49,216 bases of DNA from NCBI GenBank assembly GCA_040754315.1, contig JBFMCS010000048.1, forward strand, positions 1 through 49,216. The letters run 5' to 3'. Position numbers and translations under genes: made by a program. Positions 1-8,632 of this stretch are shown in pieces. The notes under the pieces are model-generated. The model searched no databases. It was not told the DNA's origin and worked only from the letters and a program-made list of their open reading frames with translations. The stretch comes from Bacillota bacterium. GTDB lineage: Bacteria > Bacillota > Sulfobacillia > DUSP01 > JBFMCS01. How positions within the stretch are numbered: the stretch's first letter is position 1; each line of letters opens with the position of its first letter.

Positions 1-213
1 GTTGAGAACCCGAATAGCGTGTTTTCTGTGATAGCCAAGCACATTCACTACTTCGTCGATCATGGCAGTCTTGGCTGATTGACTCCCGGTCTTGCAGTAC
101 CGTTCATGCATCTTCTCCAAGTACTCTTTACGGCTTCTCACTGACATCCTCACTAAGACCCCCCGTCGCGGTAACATTCTGTCGTGAGTGAGCCACTCCT
201 CTTTGGGTAGCAT
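1..213 (-). CDS. Transposase/integrase N-terminal fragment, cut by window edge
   Basis: Reading the minus strand from an ATG at 213 gives 71 codons open to the window edge. In-frame ATGs at 177 and 147 are alternative starts. The segment EYLEKMHERYCKTGSQSAKT followed by a GYHRKHAIRVLN motif is the N-terminal helix-turn-helix region typical of a group of integrase-core (DDE) transposases in Firmicutes (IS481/ISNCY-like). In those families the catalytic DDE domain follows, which would lie outside this window. The gene is AT-richer than the flagellar genes next to it, as expected for an insertion sequence. The family level (transposase) is fairly sure; the exact IS family is not. Confidence 0.75.
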   Translation of the reverse strand, partial: MLPKEEWLTHDRMLPRRGVLVRMSVRSRKEYLEKMHERYCKTGSQSAKTAMIDEVVNVLGYHRKHAIRVLN

Positions 214-731
214 TATAGGTGAGTGATTGCGAGTCCTTGCCAGAACCCGTAGGTCTTGTTAATGTATTTGGTGAACTGACTCGCCATATCTTTCACAGTG
301 TACCCCCGCATCTTTTTTGTGGTGTCTTGTCAAACATCCACTTCGCAAGATGCAGGGGTATTCCTTTTAACCTGCTCAAAGTCTATATTGCAAGTATTGA
401 GCTAACAGATCCAATTGAGCTAACCGTCTGACAGCGTTTTCGAAAATAGACCCTCCCTCAAACCTCTCCCTTCCCCCTCATCCTTGGCCATTTCTGTGAT
501 TCACCTGCGGAACCCCTGTATCGCGATCACCTGAAAGTTACCCAGGAAGGAGTAGCCCACTCACCGAAGAACGCTAGCCAGCGGGGGGTCATTCTGAAAA
601 TGCCAGTGCAGGGCTGTAAAGAGTACTTGGGGGTGCAAGGTAGGATATGGGCAGAAACCGCACATGGCATCCCGGCGCTGCGGACCGGACACTGGGTCCG
701 GGGCAGGCCTCTCCCGCCTGGCCTGGCGGGG
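214..731. other. Intergenic stretch, probable IS end and flank
   Basis: No convincing gene is seen in these 518 bases. The part to about 450 is AT-rich and probably belongs to the upstream end of the insertion sequence whose transposase starts at 213. The rest is GC-rich and resembles the flagellar operon DNA. A 6-bp stem with 8-base loop (681-700) lies about 30 bases beyond the last flagellar-operon gene but has no T-run, so it is not called a terminator. Confidence 0.4.
396..424. repeat. 11-bp direct repeat, two copies
   Basis: ATTGAGCTAAC occurs at 396-406 and again at 414-424, 18 bp apart. It lies upstream of the transposase fragment and may be a subterminal repeat of that insertion sequence. 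The other end of the element is outside the window, so this cannot be confirmed here. Confidence 0.45.
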
Positions 732-1028
732 CTAGCACAGCACATCCAGGATCCTTCCGGTATCATCCGGGTCCTCCGGACTCTTGCCCCTCTGCCCAGC
801 CTCGGAGTCCCCACGGCCGCTGCGGTTCCTGCTGTCCCGGTCCTTCAGGATGCCACTGTCCTGTGGCTTAGGCGAGGGACGAACCTCCTTCAGGCACTTC
901 TCGGCCTCCTCCTGGAAGCTGGCCCTGAGACCGTACTGCGCGGTTTCAGCCTTGATTTCTTGCATACGTTGAGCCCTGGCCACGTCAGGCACCCGGCCCA
1001 CCGAGCCCAGGTTGACATCGGAGGCCAT
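732..1028 (-). CDS. Small conserved protein at distal end of flagellar operon
   Basis: A 98-residue hydrophilic protein, with an AAAGGGGG stretch about 12 bases before the ATG. No catalytic motif is seen. It starts with a short region (MASDVNLGSVGRVPDVARAQ) and a charged helical stretch (KAETAQYGLRASFQEEAEK), followed by a basic/acidic low-complexity part and an ending of the form G-x-x-L-D-V. From memory, proteins of this shape (N-terminal glutamine/lysine-rich helix, charged linker, C-terminal LDV-like end) are commonly found directly after fliA in Clostridia flagellar operons and are annotated as hypothetical. That position is shared here: it is the next convincing gene after the sigma factor. 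Function unknown; opposite-strand frames across the same bases look like shadows. Confidence 0.6.
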   Translation of the reverse strand: MASDVNLGSVGRVPDVARAQRMQEIKAETAQYGLRASFQEEAEKCLKEVRPSPKPQDSGILKDRDSRNRSGRGDSEAGQRGKSPEDPDDTGRILDVLC

Positions 1029-1166
1029 GGAGAGGATACCCCCTTTCTATTGCAGTGTCCTCTCAGAAAGTCTGACCCAATGCTAGTTGGGGCTTTGGGG
1101 AGACACATCTGAGTTTTCCTCCACGTTGCCCCCTTAACCACTAAATCTCATGTGTTAGATTGATTT

Positions 1167-1454
1167 CTAGCGATAACGAGCGCCTCTTGGCATGAACGCC
1201 GCATCCGTGTACTTGGCGATCGAAAACTGCTCATCGTGCTTCCCAAATGTCGCTCCCATACCGACTTCCGTGAGTTCTTGCCACGTAGCTTTCCCCCTTG
1301 CCTCTCCTTGATCCCTCAAGGGGTCCGTTTTACGCCCGGTTTGACGGGCATTGTTCCCTATACTGATTCTTGAGGTGCGTACCCGCTCGCGGCGCTGGCT
1401 GTCCCTAAAAGCCGCCTTTTCGATCCCATACCGCAACTTACTCCTGTAAATCAC
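1167..1454 (-). CDS. Doubtful small ORF between fliA and the distal operon gene
   Basis: A 95-codon frame opening with GTG; an in-frame TTG at codon 7 has AGGAG four bases upstream. It encodes a basic protein without recognisable motifs, and its codon choice is less GC3-biased than the flagellar genes. It lies in the 483-base gap 1029-1511. The same strand also carries two small stem-loops, at 1306-1321 (6-bp stem, 4-base loop) and 1334-1349 (5-bp stem, 6-base loop), so the stretch might instead be untranslated RNA or IS debris. I would not rely on it as a gene. Confidence 0.2.
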   Translation of the reverse strand: MIYRSKLRYGIEKAAFRDSQRRERVRTSRISIGNNARQTGRKTDPLRDQGEARGKATWQELTEVGMGATFGKHDEQFSIAKYTDAAFMPRGARYR

Positions 1455-1511
1455 TCACTTTCCCACGGTTCCCAGCCCTTTGGCAATCCCTGGGGGTTTC
1501 TGAGATGACTC

Positions 1512-2294
1512 CTACAGGAGGGACATCTTATCCCTGGCCAGCTTGCCTCTAAGCCTCATGATGGCCTTGCTGTGGAGCTGGGAAATGCGCGACTGCGACA
1601 GTTCCATGACCTCGGCTATCTCCTTGGCCGTGAGTCCCTCGTAGTAAAAGAGCGCCACCACCAGCCGTTCCTTTTCCGGGAGCACCTCAATGGCCTCGGC
1701 AAGGACCCTCTTGACATCCTCGATCTCCGCCTGGACGTCAGGGGGATTCACCGAGTCATCGGCTAGGGCCCAACCGTTTCGCCTGCCGGTTGAGTTAGGC
1801 TCGTCGCTCAGCAATTCATCCAGGGAAAGCAGGCTGGTGCCTGCGGTCTCCTTGAGCCGTCCCTGCAACTTGTCCATGGTGATGCCTAGGTGCCCGGCGA
1901 TCTCCTCATCGGTCGCCGCCCTTCCCAGCTTGGCCTCCAGCTGCTGGTAGGCCCTTTCTATCTCCTTGGTGCGCTGTCTTACGGATGTGGGGACCCAGTC
2001 CAGTGCCCTCAGGCCGTCGAGCATTGCCCCCCTTATCCTGGCTACCGCGTAGGTCTCGAAACGAACCCCTCTCTCGGGTACGAAGCGTTCAATGGCCTCC
2101 ATGAGCCCGAAGAACCCGTAACTTACCAGGTCATTAGGGTCGATGTAAGCCGGCAGGGTCATGGCTAGCCTGCCAGCTACGTACTTGACCAGGGGAGCAT
2201 AGTTGAGGATCAGGTCCTCCCTGGCATGACTATCTTTGGTTATACTGTAGTAGGCCCACAGTGAAGACCTTTCCTGGCTGTCAGCGGAGCCCAC
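1512..2294 (-). CDS. fliA: Flagellar/motility RNA polymerase sigma factor, sigma-28 type
   Basis: Sigma-70-superfamily factor of the FliA/SigD/WhiG class, which directs transcription of late flagellar and motility genes. Region 2 is visible as DLILNYAPLVKYVAGRLA, then DPNDLVSYGFFGLMEAIERF and FETYAVARIRGAMLDGLR. Region 3 carries the DWVPTSVRQR motif characteristic of this class, and region 4 ends with LTAKEIAEVMELSQSRISQL, the -35-binding helix-turn-helix. The chosen start is the GTG at 2294 behind GGAGGGG; an in-frame ATG at 2324 would overlap the preceding gene and lacks as good a ribosome site. About 260 residues, normal for the family. It lies 16 bases after the PilZ gene, so it is probably cotranscribed with the class of genes that build the hook-basal body. 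No FlgM anti-sigma gene is present in the window. Confidence 0.95.
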   Translation of the reverse strand: MGSADSQERSSLWAYYSITKDSHAREDLILNYAPLVKYVAGRLAMTLPAYIDPNDLVSYGFFGLMEAIERFVPERGVRFETYAVARIRGAMLDGLRALDWVPTSVRQRTKEIERAYQQLEAKLGRAATDEEIAGHLGITMDKLQGRLKETAGTSLLSLDELLSDEPNSTGRRNGWALADDSVNPPDVQAEIEDVKRVLAEAIEVLPEKERLVVALFYYEGLTAKEIAEVMELSQSRISQLHSKAIMRLRGKLARDKMSLL

Positions 2295-2310
2295 GGCTAC
2301 CCCTCCCCGG

Positions 2311-2967
2311 CTACAGAAGTCCAAGGCGCCTCATCCTGGCCTGCTCCGCAAAGACAAACCTGGTTATGTGGTCTTGAGTCTTCTCACTAGTATCCACAAA
2401 GGTGATGCCTGCCAGGTACCTTCCCTCGTCCCCAAGATCCAGCGTTTCCATCCACCTTACCTCGCCTTTCAGGGGCAGGAGCCCGTACTTGTCCAGGTCA
2501 ACCCAGATCTCAAGCATGCTGCCCAGGGAAAGCCTCCCGCGTGATACCAGGGCCATGCCCCCACTGCTGAGATCCACGGTCCTGGCCTCAAAGACCTCCC
2601 CTTGACACGACTCCTTGCACTTCACCGGCAGCGAGATACTCAGCCTAACGAAGCCCCGCCGCTGGACCCGGCTTACCTCCGCTGGAGGCTCCAGGCCCAC
2701 CAGGGTGATACCCTGTTGCACCTGGCGGGTGACAACACTCTCGAAGCTGTAGAGTGCCCTCTTCCCGGTGTAACGCACCTTTACCGGGGCGCCCGCAGTG
2801 AACAGCGCCAGCATGCTGGGATCCGCCGCCAGGGACACCAGGATCTCCTCGCCCCGGGGGCTGTTCACCCTGCCTGGCATCCAGGCCTCCAGGGAGGACC
2901 CCTTTCGCAGGAGGACTATCTCCACCCGGGTACCCTTCACAAGGGGTTCCACGCTCTTCACTTTCAT
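2311..2967 (-). CDS. PilZ-domain protein of the YcgR/flagellar-brake type
   Basis: About 218 residues. The N-terminal half (about 1-100) matches the layout of the YcgR N-terminal domain that precedes PilZ. The C-terminal PilZ domain has the two c-di-GMP-binding signatures: an RRGFVR segment (RxxxR) and DLSSGGM (D/NxSxxG). Proteins of this family bind cyclic di-GMP and slow or stop the flagellar motor or alter its export. Start at ATG 2967, overlapping the flhA stop as ATGA, implies translational coupling; the longer frame to 3096 would run deep into flhA and is unlikely. Its presence near the end of an operon that begins with a c-di-GMP riboswitch is notable. The domain call is sure; the brake role is by family only. 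Confidence 0.9.
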   Translation of the reverse strand: MKVKSVEPLVKGTRVEIVLLRKGSSLEAWMPGRVNSPRGEEILVSLAADPSMLALFTAGAPVKVRYTGKRALYSFESVVTRQVQQGITLVGLEPPAEVSRVQRRGFVRLSISLPVKCKESCQGEVFEARTVDLSSGGMALVSRGRLSLGSMLEIWVDLDKYGLLPLKGEVRWMETLDLGDEGRYLAGITFVDTSEKTQDHITRFVFAEQARMRRLGLL

Positions 2968-5006
2968 CTTAGCGTCACCATCCCAACAGGTTCGACCTTG
3001 ATGCCTGGCAAGAGCTCGCGATAACTCAGCACCGCGATGCGAGGCTCGTAGTGGTGGACAAGGGCTTTGAAGTGCCTCCTGATCTCCGGTGCGCACACCA
3101 CTACCGGCATCCGCCCGTGCAGTGTGAACCTCTCCGCCAGGTCCGAAAGGGACTTCAGCATTGCCCGGATCTCCTCCGGCCGGAACAGGCCCAGTACCGA
3201 GGCCCCCGCGTTGATGCCCTCAGCTATACGCTTCTCCAGATCTGGATCCAGGGTCATAACCTGTGCGCGATCCTCATCCAATTCATAGACCTTGGTGATC
3301 TGCCGTCTCAGGGACACCCTTACCCAGTCAATGAGATCCTCGGGGTTCTTGGAGTACACGGCCCCATCCGCCAGCGCCTCGAGGATGGTGATGAGGTCAC
3401 GCACGGGTATCCCCTCCTGGAGAAGCCCCTGGAGAACCTTCTGGACATCACCTATGCTTAGGGCGGACGGGACCAGTTCGTCCACGACAGCGGGATGAGT
3501 CTCCCTGATGGCCTCCACCATGGTCTTGACTTCCTGGCGTCCCAGGAGCTCGTGGGCGTGGCCCTTGATAACCTCAGTAAGGTGGGTCGCCAGCACCGAG
3601 GAGGGGTCCACCACTGTGTAGCCGCCCAGTTCCGCCTTCTCCCGGGCGTCCAGCGTCACCCACACAGCCTCCAGCCCGAACACGGGCTCGCGGGTGGTGA
3701 TCCCCTCCAGCTCACCTGAGGCCGAGCCAGGGTTCATGGCCAGGTAGCGGTCGGGAAAGATCTCTCCCCCAGCCACCTTGAGTCCCCTGAGTTTGATCAC
3801 ATATTCGTTGGGCCTCAGGTGCCCGATGTTGTCCCTGATCCTCACAGGAGGCACCACGATCCCCAGGTCCGCCACGAGCTGGCGCCTTATGGAGACCACC
3901 CTGTCCAGGAGGTCACCGCCTTGACCCCCGTCAGCCAGGGGGATAAGCCCGTAGCCCAGTTCCACTCCCAGGGCATCCACCTCAAGAAGGCCCCTGACGT
4001 TCTCCGGGGCCAGGGGGTTGTCCCTGGCAACCCGTACCGGCCCGGCATGCTTGTTTTCCGTGACATGACGGCTGAGGTTCAGCGCCATGGTAGCCATGAG
4101 CCCGGACAGGAGGAAGAAGGGCAGCTTGGGCAAGCCCGGCGTCAGTGCCAGGAAGAAGAGGAGCCCCGATGCAACCCAGAGGACCTTCGGGTGCCCTAGC
4201 ACCTGCTTAATCAGTTCACTGCCCAGGTTGCTCTCAGAGGCCGCCCGGGTGACAACCATGCCTGTGGCGGTGGATATAAGGAGGGCGGGGATCTGGGTTA
4301 CCAGGCCGTCACCCACTGTGAGCAGGGCATACTTCTGCAAGGCAATCTCGAAGGGAAGCCCCTGCTGGAGCACACCGATGGTGAACCCCCCCACCAGGTT
4401 GATGGCGGTGATGATGAGACCGGCTATGGCGTCTCCCTTTACGAACTTGGCAGCACCGTCCATGGCCCCGTAGAAGTCAGCCTCTCGTTCAATGTCACGG
4501 CGACGCTGCCGGGCCTCGGATTCCGTTATGAGGCCGGCGTTAAGGTCCGCGTCTATGCTCATCTGCTTTCCTGGCATGGCATCCAGGGTGAACCTAGCCG
4601 CAACCTCAGCCACCCGCTCGGCACCCCGGGTGATGACGATGAACTGGATCACCACGAGGATCAGGAACACTATGAAGCCCACAACGGCGTTACCACCCAC
4701 CACAAAGTCCCCGAAGCGCTCGATCACCTCCCCCGCGTAGCCGTAAAGGAGTATCAGCCTGGTGGAGGAAACGTTCAAGGCCAGCCTGAAGAGGGTGGCC
4801 ACCAGGAGAAGTGCGGGGAACACTGAGAACCCCAGGGGCTCCGGGTTATACATGCTCACCAGGAGAACGACCAGGGCAAAGGCGAGGTTAAGGGATAAAA
4901 GCAGGTCCAAGAGGATGGTGGGCATGGGAATGACCATCATCACGACCATCCCGATGATGCCCACTGCGACTATGATGTCCCCAACCCTCAAGAGCCTCTG
5001 GTCCAA
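2964..5006 (-). CDS. flhA: Flagellar export gate protein FlhA
   Basis: 680 residues, full length for the family. The N-terminal half holds about eight membrane segments (first at roughly residues 15-35). The FHIPEP-family signature region is seen as GAERVAEVAARFTLDAMPGK followed by QMSIDADLNAG, in the cytoplasmic loop. The C-terminal half is the soluble domain that forms the nonameric docking ring for export substrates and chaperones. FlhA sits inside the basal body and uses proton motive force for type III flagellar secretion. The gene follows flhB by 14 bases. flhF and flhG, usually next in Clostridia, are missing; a PilZ gene follows instead. Confidence 0.97.
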   Translation of the reverse strand: MDQRLLRVGDIIVAVGIIGMVVMMVIPMPTILLDLLLSLNLAFALVVLLVSMYNPEPLGFSVFPALLLVATLFRLALNVSSTRLILLYGYAGEVIERFGDFVVGGNAVVGFIVFLILVVIQFIVITRGAERVAEVAARFTLDAMPGKQMSIDADLNAGLITESEARQRRRDIEREADFYGAMDGAAKFVKGDAIAGLIITAINLVGGFTIGVLQQGLPFEIALQKYALLTVGDGLVTQIPALLISTATGMVVTRAASESNLGSELIKQVLGHPKVLWVASGLLFFLALTPGLPKLPFFLLSGLMATMALNLSRHVTENKHAGPVRVARDNPLAPENVRGLLEVDALGVELGYGLIPLADGGQGGDLLDRVVSIRRQLVADLGIVVPPVRIRDNIGHLRPNEYVIKLRGLKVAGGEIFPDRYLAMNPGSASGELEGITTREPVFGLEAVWVTLDAREKAELGGYTVVDPSSVLATHLTEVIKGHAHELLGRQEVKTMVEAIRETHPAVVDELVPSALSIGDVQKVLQGLLQEGIPVRDLITILEALADGAVYSKNPEDLIDWVRVSLRRQITKVYELDEDRAQVMTLDPDLEKRIAEGINAGASVLGLFRPEEIRAMLKSLSDLAERFTLHGRMPVVVCAPEIRRHFKALVHHYEPRIAVLSYRELLPGIKVEPVGMVTLR

Positions 5007-5020
5007 GACCGTGCCTCCTC

Positions 5021-6085
5021 CTAAATCCTTCCCTTGAGCCGGTAGACGAAGGCGAGCACCTCCGCGACGGCCTTGTAGAACTCTGCGGGAACGTAGTCCC
5101 CTATCTCCACAGCCCGGAAAAGCCCCTGCGCCAGGGGGACGTTCCTGACCACCATGACACCATGCTTCTCCGCCTCCTGGCGGATCCGGCGAGCCATGTG
5201 GCCCTCCCCTTTGGCCACCACCCTGGGCGCCGCCATCTTTAGGGCATCATACCTCAATGCCACGGCGTAGTGCGTGGGGTTGGCAACCACCACATCCGCC
5301 TTGGCGACATGGGCCATCATCCTTAGCCGTGCGATGGCCCGCTGGCGCTCCCTTATCTTCGCCCTCACCTCGGGACGACCCTCAAGGTGCTTCAGCTCTT
5401 CCTTCATCTCCTGCTTGGTCATCATGAGGCCCCGCTCGTGCTCCCAGCGCTGGAAGGCGTAGTCCATTCCAGCCACGACCAGGAGGGCAAACCCGCACCG
5501 GGTCATGATCTTGAAGGCAATGCTGCCTACGTAACCCACCGCTGGCACTAGGTCCGTGTGGGCCAGGGCAATGAGGGTGTCCAATTCAGCCCTGATGGTG
5601 AGATATGCAATGCTTGCCACGGCAGCGGTCTTTAGCAGGGCCTTTGCCATCTCAACCAGGGCCTTCTTGGAGAGGATCCGCTTTAGTCCCTCCAGGGGGT
5701 TGAGCCGGTTGAACTCGGGGTTCAAAGGAACAACAGTGAACAGGAAGCCCCCCTGCAGGACCCCTGTGGAGGTGCCCACCACCATCGCCACGGCAAAGAG
5801 GGGAAGCAGCATGAAGGCATAGCCCTGGAACGCGGGCACCACCAGACTGCCGAGACCCTCCCGGGTCACCTCGGGAAACCCCGAGCCCCAGAAGGCCTTT
5901 CCCAGTCTCCACATCCTGTCGGCCATGGCAGGACCCCATACCCTGAAGGCAACCGCCAGCGACAGCAGGAGCAGGGCTGAAGCCACCTCCGGGCTCCGGG
6001 CCACCTGCCCGCGGCCCCTGGCTTCCTGCCTGCGCCGAGGGGTCGGCGCCTCGGTCTTCTCTTGCGAAAATAGCTGCAAGTTCAC
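5021..6085 (-). CDS. flhB: Flagellar export switch protein FlhB
   Basis: 354 residues with the usual plan: a short basic N-terminus (KTEAPTPRRRQEARGRGQVA), four membrane segments (about residues 35-210), and a cytoplasmic C-domain containing the NPTH autocleavage motif near residue 267 (VVANPTHYAVALRY). Cleavage between Asn and Pro switches export specificity from rod/hook to filament substrates, together with FliK, which is encoded in the same operon. All key residues are intact. It lies four bases after the fliR stop. Confidence 0.97.
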   Translation of the reverse strand: MNLQLFSQEKTEAPTPRRRQEARGRGQVARSPEVASALLLLSLAVAFRVWGPAMADRMWRLGKAFWGSGFPEVTREGLGSLVVPAFQGYAFMLLPLFAVAMVVGTSTGVLQGGFLFTVVPLNPEFNRLNPLEGLKRILSKKALVEMAKALLKTAAVASIAYLTIRAELDTLIALAHTDLVPAVGYVGSIAFKIMTRCGFALLVVAGMDYAFQRWEHERGLMMTKQEMKEELKHLEGRPEVRAKIRERQRAIARLRMMAHVAKADVVVANPTHYAVALRYDALKMAAPRVVAKGEGHMARRIRQEAEKHGVMVVRNVPLAQGLFRAVEIGDYVPAEFYKAVAEVLAFVYRLKGRI

Positions 6086-6089
6086 TGCT

Positions 6090-6872
6090 CTACCCCTTCC
6101 ACGCGGCCAGAACCCTCATGAGAAACACCGGGAGGTCTTCCACCAGGCGACCTGCCAGCCGTACGTACAGGGGCAGGGCAAGCCACATCATCACAGACCC
6201 CATAAGAACCTTCAGGGGAAGTCCCACTATGAAGACATTGATCTGTGGCACCGTCCTGGCGATGACGCCCAGGCCCAGGGTAGCCAGGAACAGGGCCGCT
6301 CCCACCGGCAGGCTCATCTTCAGGGCCACGAGGAACATTCCCCCGAAGGTTGCCACGGCCAAGTCTCCTATGCCTTTCCCAAAGGCGAAGGTGCCGGCGG
6401 GGATGAGCCTGAGGCTCTCCCAGTACCCCCCCAGGACCGAGTGGTGCCCCCCCATTTCCAGGAAGAGAACCAGGGCCAGGAGGTGCAGGAAGGTGCCCAT
6501 CACCGGCGCCTGCCCACCTCGTTCCAGGTCGAGCGCGTTGACGATACCAAAGCCCATCTCCATGTCGATGAGCTGCCCCGCCACCTGGAGGGATACGAAG
6601 ATGAGATTGGCCATGAAGCCCAGGGTAGCCCCGGTGGCGAACTCCCCAAGGCAACCGAGGGCAAAAGACACCAGGCCCGAGGGAATTCCGGCACCAGACG
6701 CCACAACGGCAGGAAGGGCAAAGGCCGTCAGGCCTAGAGCCAGCCCCGCCCTGACCTGGACGGGCATGTAGCGCCCCCCAAAGGCAGGTGCCAGGAAGAA
6801 AACACCCAAGCTCCTCATGAAGAGGAGGAAGAACAGCCCGCCATGGGAGGTTATGCCACTGAGTTCCCACAT
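6090..6872 (-). CDS. fliR: Flagellar export gate protein FliR
   Basis: 260-residue integral membrane protein with about six hydrophobic segments, starting MWELSGITSHGGLFFLLF. Length and hydrophobic pattern fit FliR, which with FliP and FliQ forms the helical FliPQR export gate at the centre of the MS ring. The order fliP-fliQ-fliR-flhB-flhA is the classic one. A longer overlapping open frame on the same strand (6082-6954) is out of frame, proline/glycine/histidine-rich and without membrane segments, and is a shadow. Confidence 0.95.
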   Translation of the reverse strand: MWELSGITSHGGLFFLLFMRSLGVFFLAPAFGGRYMPVQVRAGLALGLTAFALPAVVASGAGIPSGLVSFALGCLGEFATGATLGFMANLIFVSLQVAGQLIDMEMGFGIVNALDLERGGQAPVMGTFLHLLALVLFLEMGGHHSVLGGYWESLRLIPAGTFAFGKGIGDLAVATFGGMFLVALKMSLPVGAALFLATLGLGVIARTVPQINVFIVGLPLKVLMGSVMMWLALPLYVRLAGRLVEDLPVFLMRVLAAWKG

Positions 6873-6884
6873 GTTGTACCTCCG

Positions 6885-7154
6885 TTACCGCATGAGTCCC
6901 GGCAGCATCAGGAACACCCTGCTGGTGAAGTCCAGCATCACCGTGAGCATCCATGGGCCGAAGAGTGCCAGCGCCGCCATGACGGCTATGATCTTGGGGG
7001 CGAAGGCCAGGGTTTGCTCATGGATCTGCGTGGTGGCCTGGAAGATGCTGATCACCAGTCCTGTCAGGAGCGCCAGTGCCATTGCAGGCAAGGCCACCAG
7101 CACGGTGGTCACCAGCGCATCACGGCCCAGGGAGATGATGAAGTCCTCTGTCAC
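6885..7154 (-). CDS. fliQ: Flagellar export gate protein FliQ
   Basis: 89 residues with two membrane hairpin helices, the standard FliQ plan; the segment FQATTQIHEQTLAFAPKI is the conserved loop of the family. Start chosen at the GTG at 7154, which has AGGAGG 8 bases upstream; the ATG-like start at 7208 would overlap fliP and add a hydrophilic tail not seen in the family. Subunit of the FliPQR gate. Confidence 0.95.
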   Translation of the reverse strand: MTEDFIISLGRDALVTTVLVALPAMALALLTGLVISIFQATTQIHEQTLAFAPKIIAVMAALALFGPWMLTVMLDFTSRVFLMLPGLMR

Positions 7155-7165
7155 TGGATTCCCTC

Positions 7166-7921
7166 CTACCTGACGCTCATCACCAGGGATCGAACCACAA
7201 GATGCCACCCGTCCACCAGCACAAAGAGCAGTATTTTCAGGGGCAAGGATACCATCATGGGGGGAAGCATCAGCATACCCATGGACATGAGGGTGCTTGC
7301 CACTACCATGTCGATGACCAGGAAGGGCACAAATATCATGAAGCCCATCTGAAAGGCCGTCTTGAGCTCGCTTATGCCAAAGGCAGGGATCAGCACATAT
7401 GTGGGTATGTCACTGGCGTCCTCAGGGGCCGGCAGGTTGGCGAAGTTCATGAATAGGGCCAGGTCTTTCTCTCGAGTCTGCCGCAACATGAACTCCCTGA
7501 CGGGCTCCATAGCCCTGGATGCCGCCACGTCTTCCCTGATCTCCCCGGCGAGGTAGGGGGTAAGGGCACCGCCGTATACCTGGGTCCACACAGGTGACAT
7601 TATGAAGAACGTGATGAACAGGGCAAGGCCGATTATGACCTGGTTTGGAGGCATCTGGTGCAAGGCGAGGGCGCTCCTGACGAAGGAGAGCACCACAACA
7701 ACACGGGTGAAGCAGGTGATGAGGATCAGGAAGGCCGGGGCCAGAGAAAGCACGGTGAACAGGAAGATAATCTGAAGGCTCACCGACATTTGCTGGGGCT
7801 CCTCCACCAGGCCGGTGATGAGATCCAGACCCGGCACCATGGGCTGGGCGAAGGCCTTGGACGAGGTTAACACCAGCGCGGCCCCCACGGCCAGCGCCAG
7901 GTAAAGACGCCTAGACCTCAT
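7166..7921 (-). CDS. fliP: Flagellar export gate protein FliP
   Basis: 251 residues starting with a signal-like segment (LYLALAVGAALVLTSSKAFA), as is usual for FliP, which is processed by signal peptidase in several species. Family signatures follow: CFTRVVVVLSFVRSALALHQ, then PPNQVIIGLALFITFFIM, and PAFGISELKTAFQMGF before the C-terminal membrane hairpin. FliP pentamers form the core of the export gate. It overlaps the end of fliO by 11 bases, indicating coupled translation. Confidence 0.97.
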   Translation of the reverse strand: MRSRRLYLALAVGAALVLTSSKAFAQPMVPGLDLITGLVEEPQQMSVSLQIIFLFTVLSLAPAFLILITCFTRVVVVLSFVRSALALHQMPPNQVIIGLALFITFFIMSPVWTQVYGGALTPYLAGEIREDVAASRAMEPVREFMLRQTREKDLALFMNFANLPAPEDASDIPTYVLIPAFGISELKTAFQMGFMIFVPFLVIDMVVASTLMSMGMLMLPPMMVSLPLKILLFVLVDGWHLVVRSLVMSVR

Positions 7922-8291
7922 GGTCGTCCTCCTTCCGACGGCGGAGACAGGGTAGCCCTAGGCGCAACCCAACACTTCTATAGATGTCAAAGGGCTGCAG
8001 GGAGGCTGCCTCATCACCCGCACAGGGTTCCAGGTCCTCGTAGGCCCCCAGGGCAATCATGGTACGATCCGTCAGGCCTAGGAGCTGGTGGTGACGCCCC
8101 ACCCTCACCAGGCAAATATGCCGGTTGTGGCCCATGGAGATGACCTCGACCAGCCGCAGGTACCGGCCGCCCGAGGAGGGTCCTGGCCTCCTGGCCAGGA
8201 GCCGGGTTCCCCAGATCGCCAGGGCCAGCACTGCGACGAATCCTGCGAGCATTCTCAGGGTCTGCCAGGTTGACTCCACCACCGGTATCAC
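7911..8291 (-). CDS. fliO: Flagellar biosynthesis protein FliO/FliZ family
   Basis: 126 residues. One N-terminal membrane helix (about residues 10-30, [20 protein letters not shown]) is followed by a small cytoplasmic domain with the family pattern [20 protein letters not shown] and a LLGLTDRTM-type segment. FliO helps assemble the FliP ring and is not part of the final gate. The poorly conserved C-terminus ends in a basic then acidic run. Position between fliN and fliP is the canonical place and supports the call. It overlaps fliN by four bases. Confidence 0.85.
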   Translation of the reverse strand: MIPVVESTWQTLRMLAGFVAVLALAIWGTRLLARRPGPSSGGRYLRLVEVISMGHNRHICLVRVGRHHQLLGLTDRTMIALGAYEDLEPCAGDEAASLQPFDIYRSVGLRLGLPCLRRRKEDDHEV

Positions 8292-8632
8292 CTGCCTAGT
8301 TTCTTCACTCTATCTTGGGGGCTGAGGATGTCAGACACACGGACACCGAAGTTCTCGTCGATAACCACAACCTCACCCTTGGCGATGGGTTGCCCGTTAA
8401 CCAGGACGTCCACGGGCTCGCCAGCCAGCTTGTTCAGCTCCACGATGGAGCCCGGCCCTAGGGCCAGCACCTCCTTGAGCAGTTTCCGGGTGCCGCCCAG
8501 CTCCACCCTGACCTCCAGGGGAATGTCCATGAGCAGGTCAATATTGTAGGGCTCACCATCGCTAGGCACCTCGAGGATCTCCTCGAAGTCTGCCGGGGAC
8601 ACGTCGACCTTCTTCTCACTCGCGCTTTTCAC
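8288..8632 (-). CDS. fliN: Flagellar motor switch protein FliN
   Basis: 114 residues, made of a short acidic N-terminus and one SpoA/FliN C-terminal domain: [20 protein letters not shown], then [20 protein letters not shown] and [13 protein letters not shown]. FliN forms most of the C-ring. In many Firmicutes the equivalent protein is the long FliY with an N-terminal CheC-like phosphatase domain; here that domain is absent. No fliM precedes it, which is unusual because FliN normally assembles on FliM. The start overlaps motB by 17 bases. Confidence 0.95.
   Translation of the reverse strand: MKSASEKKVDVSPADFEEILEVPSDGEPYNIDLLMDIPLEVRVELGGTRKLLKEVLALGPGSIVELNKLAGEPVDVLVNGQPIAKGEVVVIDENFGVRVSDILSPQDRVKKLGR

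Noticed and set aside
219-431. 70-codon plus-strand frame upstream of the transposase fragment
   Set aside because: No ribosome site, no known motif, and it lies in what looks like IS flank.
600-1112. 170-codon plus-strand frame near the left edge
   Set aside because: Opposite the conserved 98-residue protein; Pro/Leu/Gly/Arg-rich chance frame.
6082-6954. Long open frame overlapping fliR on the same strand
   Set aside because: Composition is Gly/Pro/His/Arg-rich without membrane segments; fliR in the other frame has the full family sequence, so this is a shadow.
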